A stretch of 64,000 nucleotides of DNA from Agrocybe praecox (Eukaryota > Basidiomycota > Agaricomycetes > Agaricales > Agrocybaceae), in contig OZ024846.1 in the NCBI GenBank assembly GCA_964017145.1, forward strand, positions 1,488,001 through 1,552,000, read 5' to 3'. Made by a program: the position numbers and the translations under genes. Positions 63,656 through 64,000 of the stretch are shown here, one piece after another. The notes beneath the pieces are model-generated. The model saw nothing but the letters and a program-made list of their open reading frames with translations, had not been told where the DNA came from and ran no database searches. The first letter of the stretch is position 1. Each line of letters opens with the position of its first letter.

Positions 63656-64000
63656 ACTAGCAGATCATATAGTCATATATTCAGAAGGTGTTGGTACCGT
63701 TGTGTTTAGACCCATAGTTAGAGGCAAACAATTTAGAGATGTAGAATTCACTAGAGTACTTCACGTTCCCGCGCTTCGTAATAATCTTCTTGCTGTTTTA
63801 TATTTGACAAAGAATAAGGGCATAGATGTACATATTTTACAAGATAAATTCGCTTTTTCACAACACAAGAAACTCCTATTCACTGCTACTATTGATAATG
63901 ATAATATAGGGTATTTAGATGGTTCAACAGTAGATATAATGGAGAATGTACATTTGGCTTCAACGCTGCCTCTTGATTTGTCTCTTTGGCATAAACGGTT
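63656..64000 (+). pseudogene. Copia pol fragment (protease end and GAG-pre-integrase region), runs off the window
   Basis: One frame reads VGTVVFRPIVRGKQFRDVEF, TRVLHVPALRNNLLAVLYLT, then FLDGSTV-like and STLPLDLSLWHKR at the window edge. LHVPALRNNLLSV and the LWH motif are hallmarks of the region between protease and integrase in copia elements. Open to the end of the window, so it may continue as a longer copy. Confidence 0.85.

Overview
The window reads as nuclear DNA of a mushroom-forming basidiomycete (Agaricomycete). Coding parts are broken by 50-70 bp GT-AG introns. The protein families are ones known as multicopy in Agaricomycetes (KDZ-associated CxC5/CxC6 cysteine-cluster proteins, fungal alpha-kinases, an RNase H1-N-like protein). 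Almost everything else is transposon. No ribosomal RNA, CRISPR array or housekeeping gene was recognised. Family names come from remembered motifs, not from a search.

Layout. 1-8.7 kb: a decayed hAT transposase gene, a 1.3 kb non-autonomous hAT element, a palindromic Tc1/mariner MITE, a dead pogo-type transposase and LINE scraps. 8.9-14.9 kb: a full-length LINE (family 1) with a 12-bp target duplication and one nonsense codon in ORF2. 15.4-22.1 kb: gene fragments, an RNase H1-N-like gene (-) and 'gene G' (+), an unrecognised multicopy gene with an amber codon near its end. 22.1-29.0 kb: a 6.9 kb segment with diverged terminal inverted repeats, carrying a CxC5/CxC6 gene reading inward from the left end and an alpha-kinase gene reading inward from the right end, with a 171-bp tandem array and a dioxygenase-like scrap between them. 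29-64 kb: a nested pile of family-2 LINEs, invaded by non-autonomous hAT-like elements, copia LTRs, an LTR-like element (LTR-X) and a 60-bp minisatellite.

Three things look new. First, the 22.1-29.0 kb unit looks like one mobile element whose CxC5/CxC6 protein is a plausible DDE transposase and whose alpha-kinase would be cargo. Second, three elements at 31.4, 46.9 and 61.7 kb share termini and a fixed module order (AT-rich stretch, polypurine, a short conserved block, GTC repeats, a tRNA-like Pol III unit with T-run), but each has its own subterminal repeat motif and its own tRNA-like sequence. Third, LTR-X (1.69 kb, TG...CA) carries a 160-codon ORF kept open at exactly the same length in three diverged copies, upstream of a TATA box and three hairpins.

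Nesting gives a relative order: family-2 LINEs are the usual target; the 0.8 kb hAT MITEs, the tRNA-carrying elements, the copia solo LTR and LTR-X sit inside them. The 6.9 kb unit sits inside the 3' terminus of a gene-G-bearing repeat.
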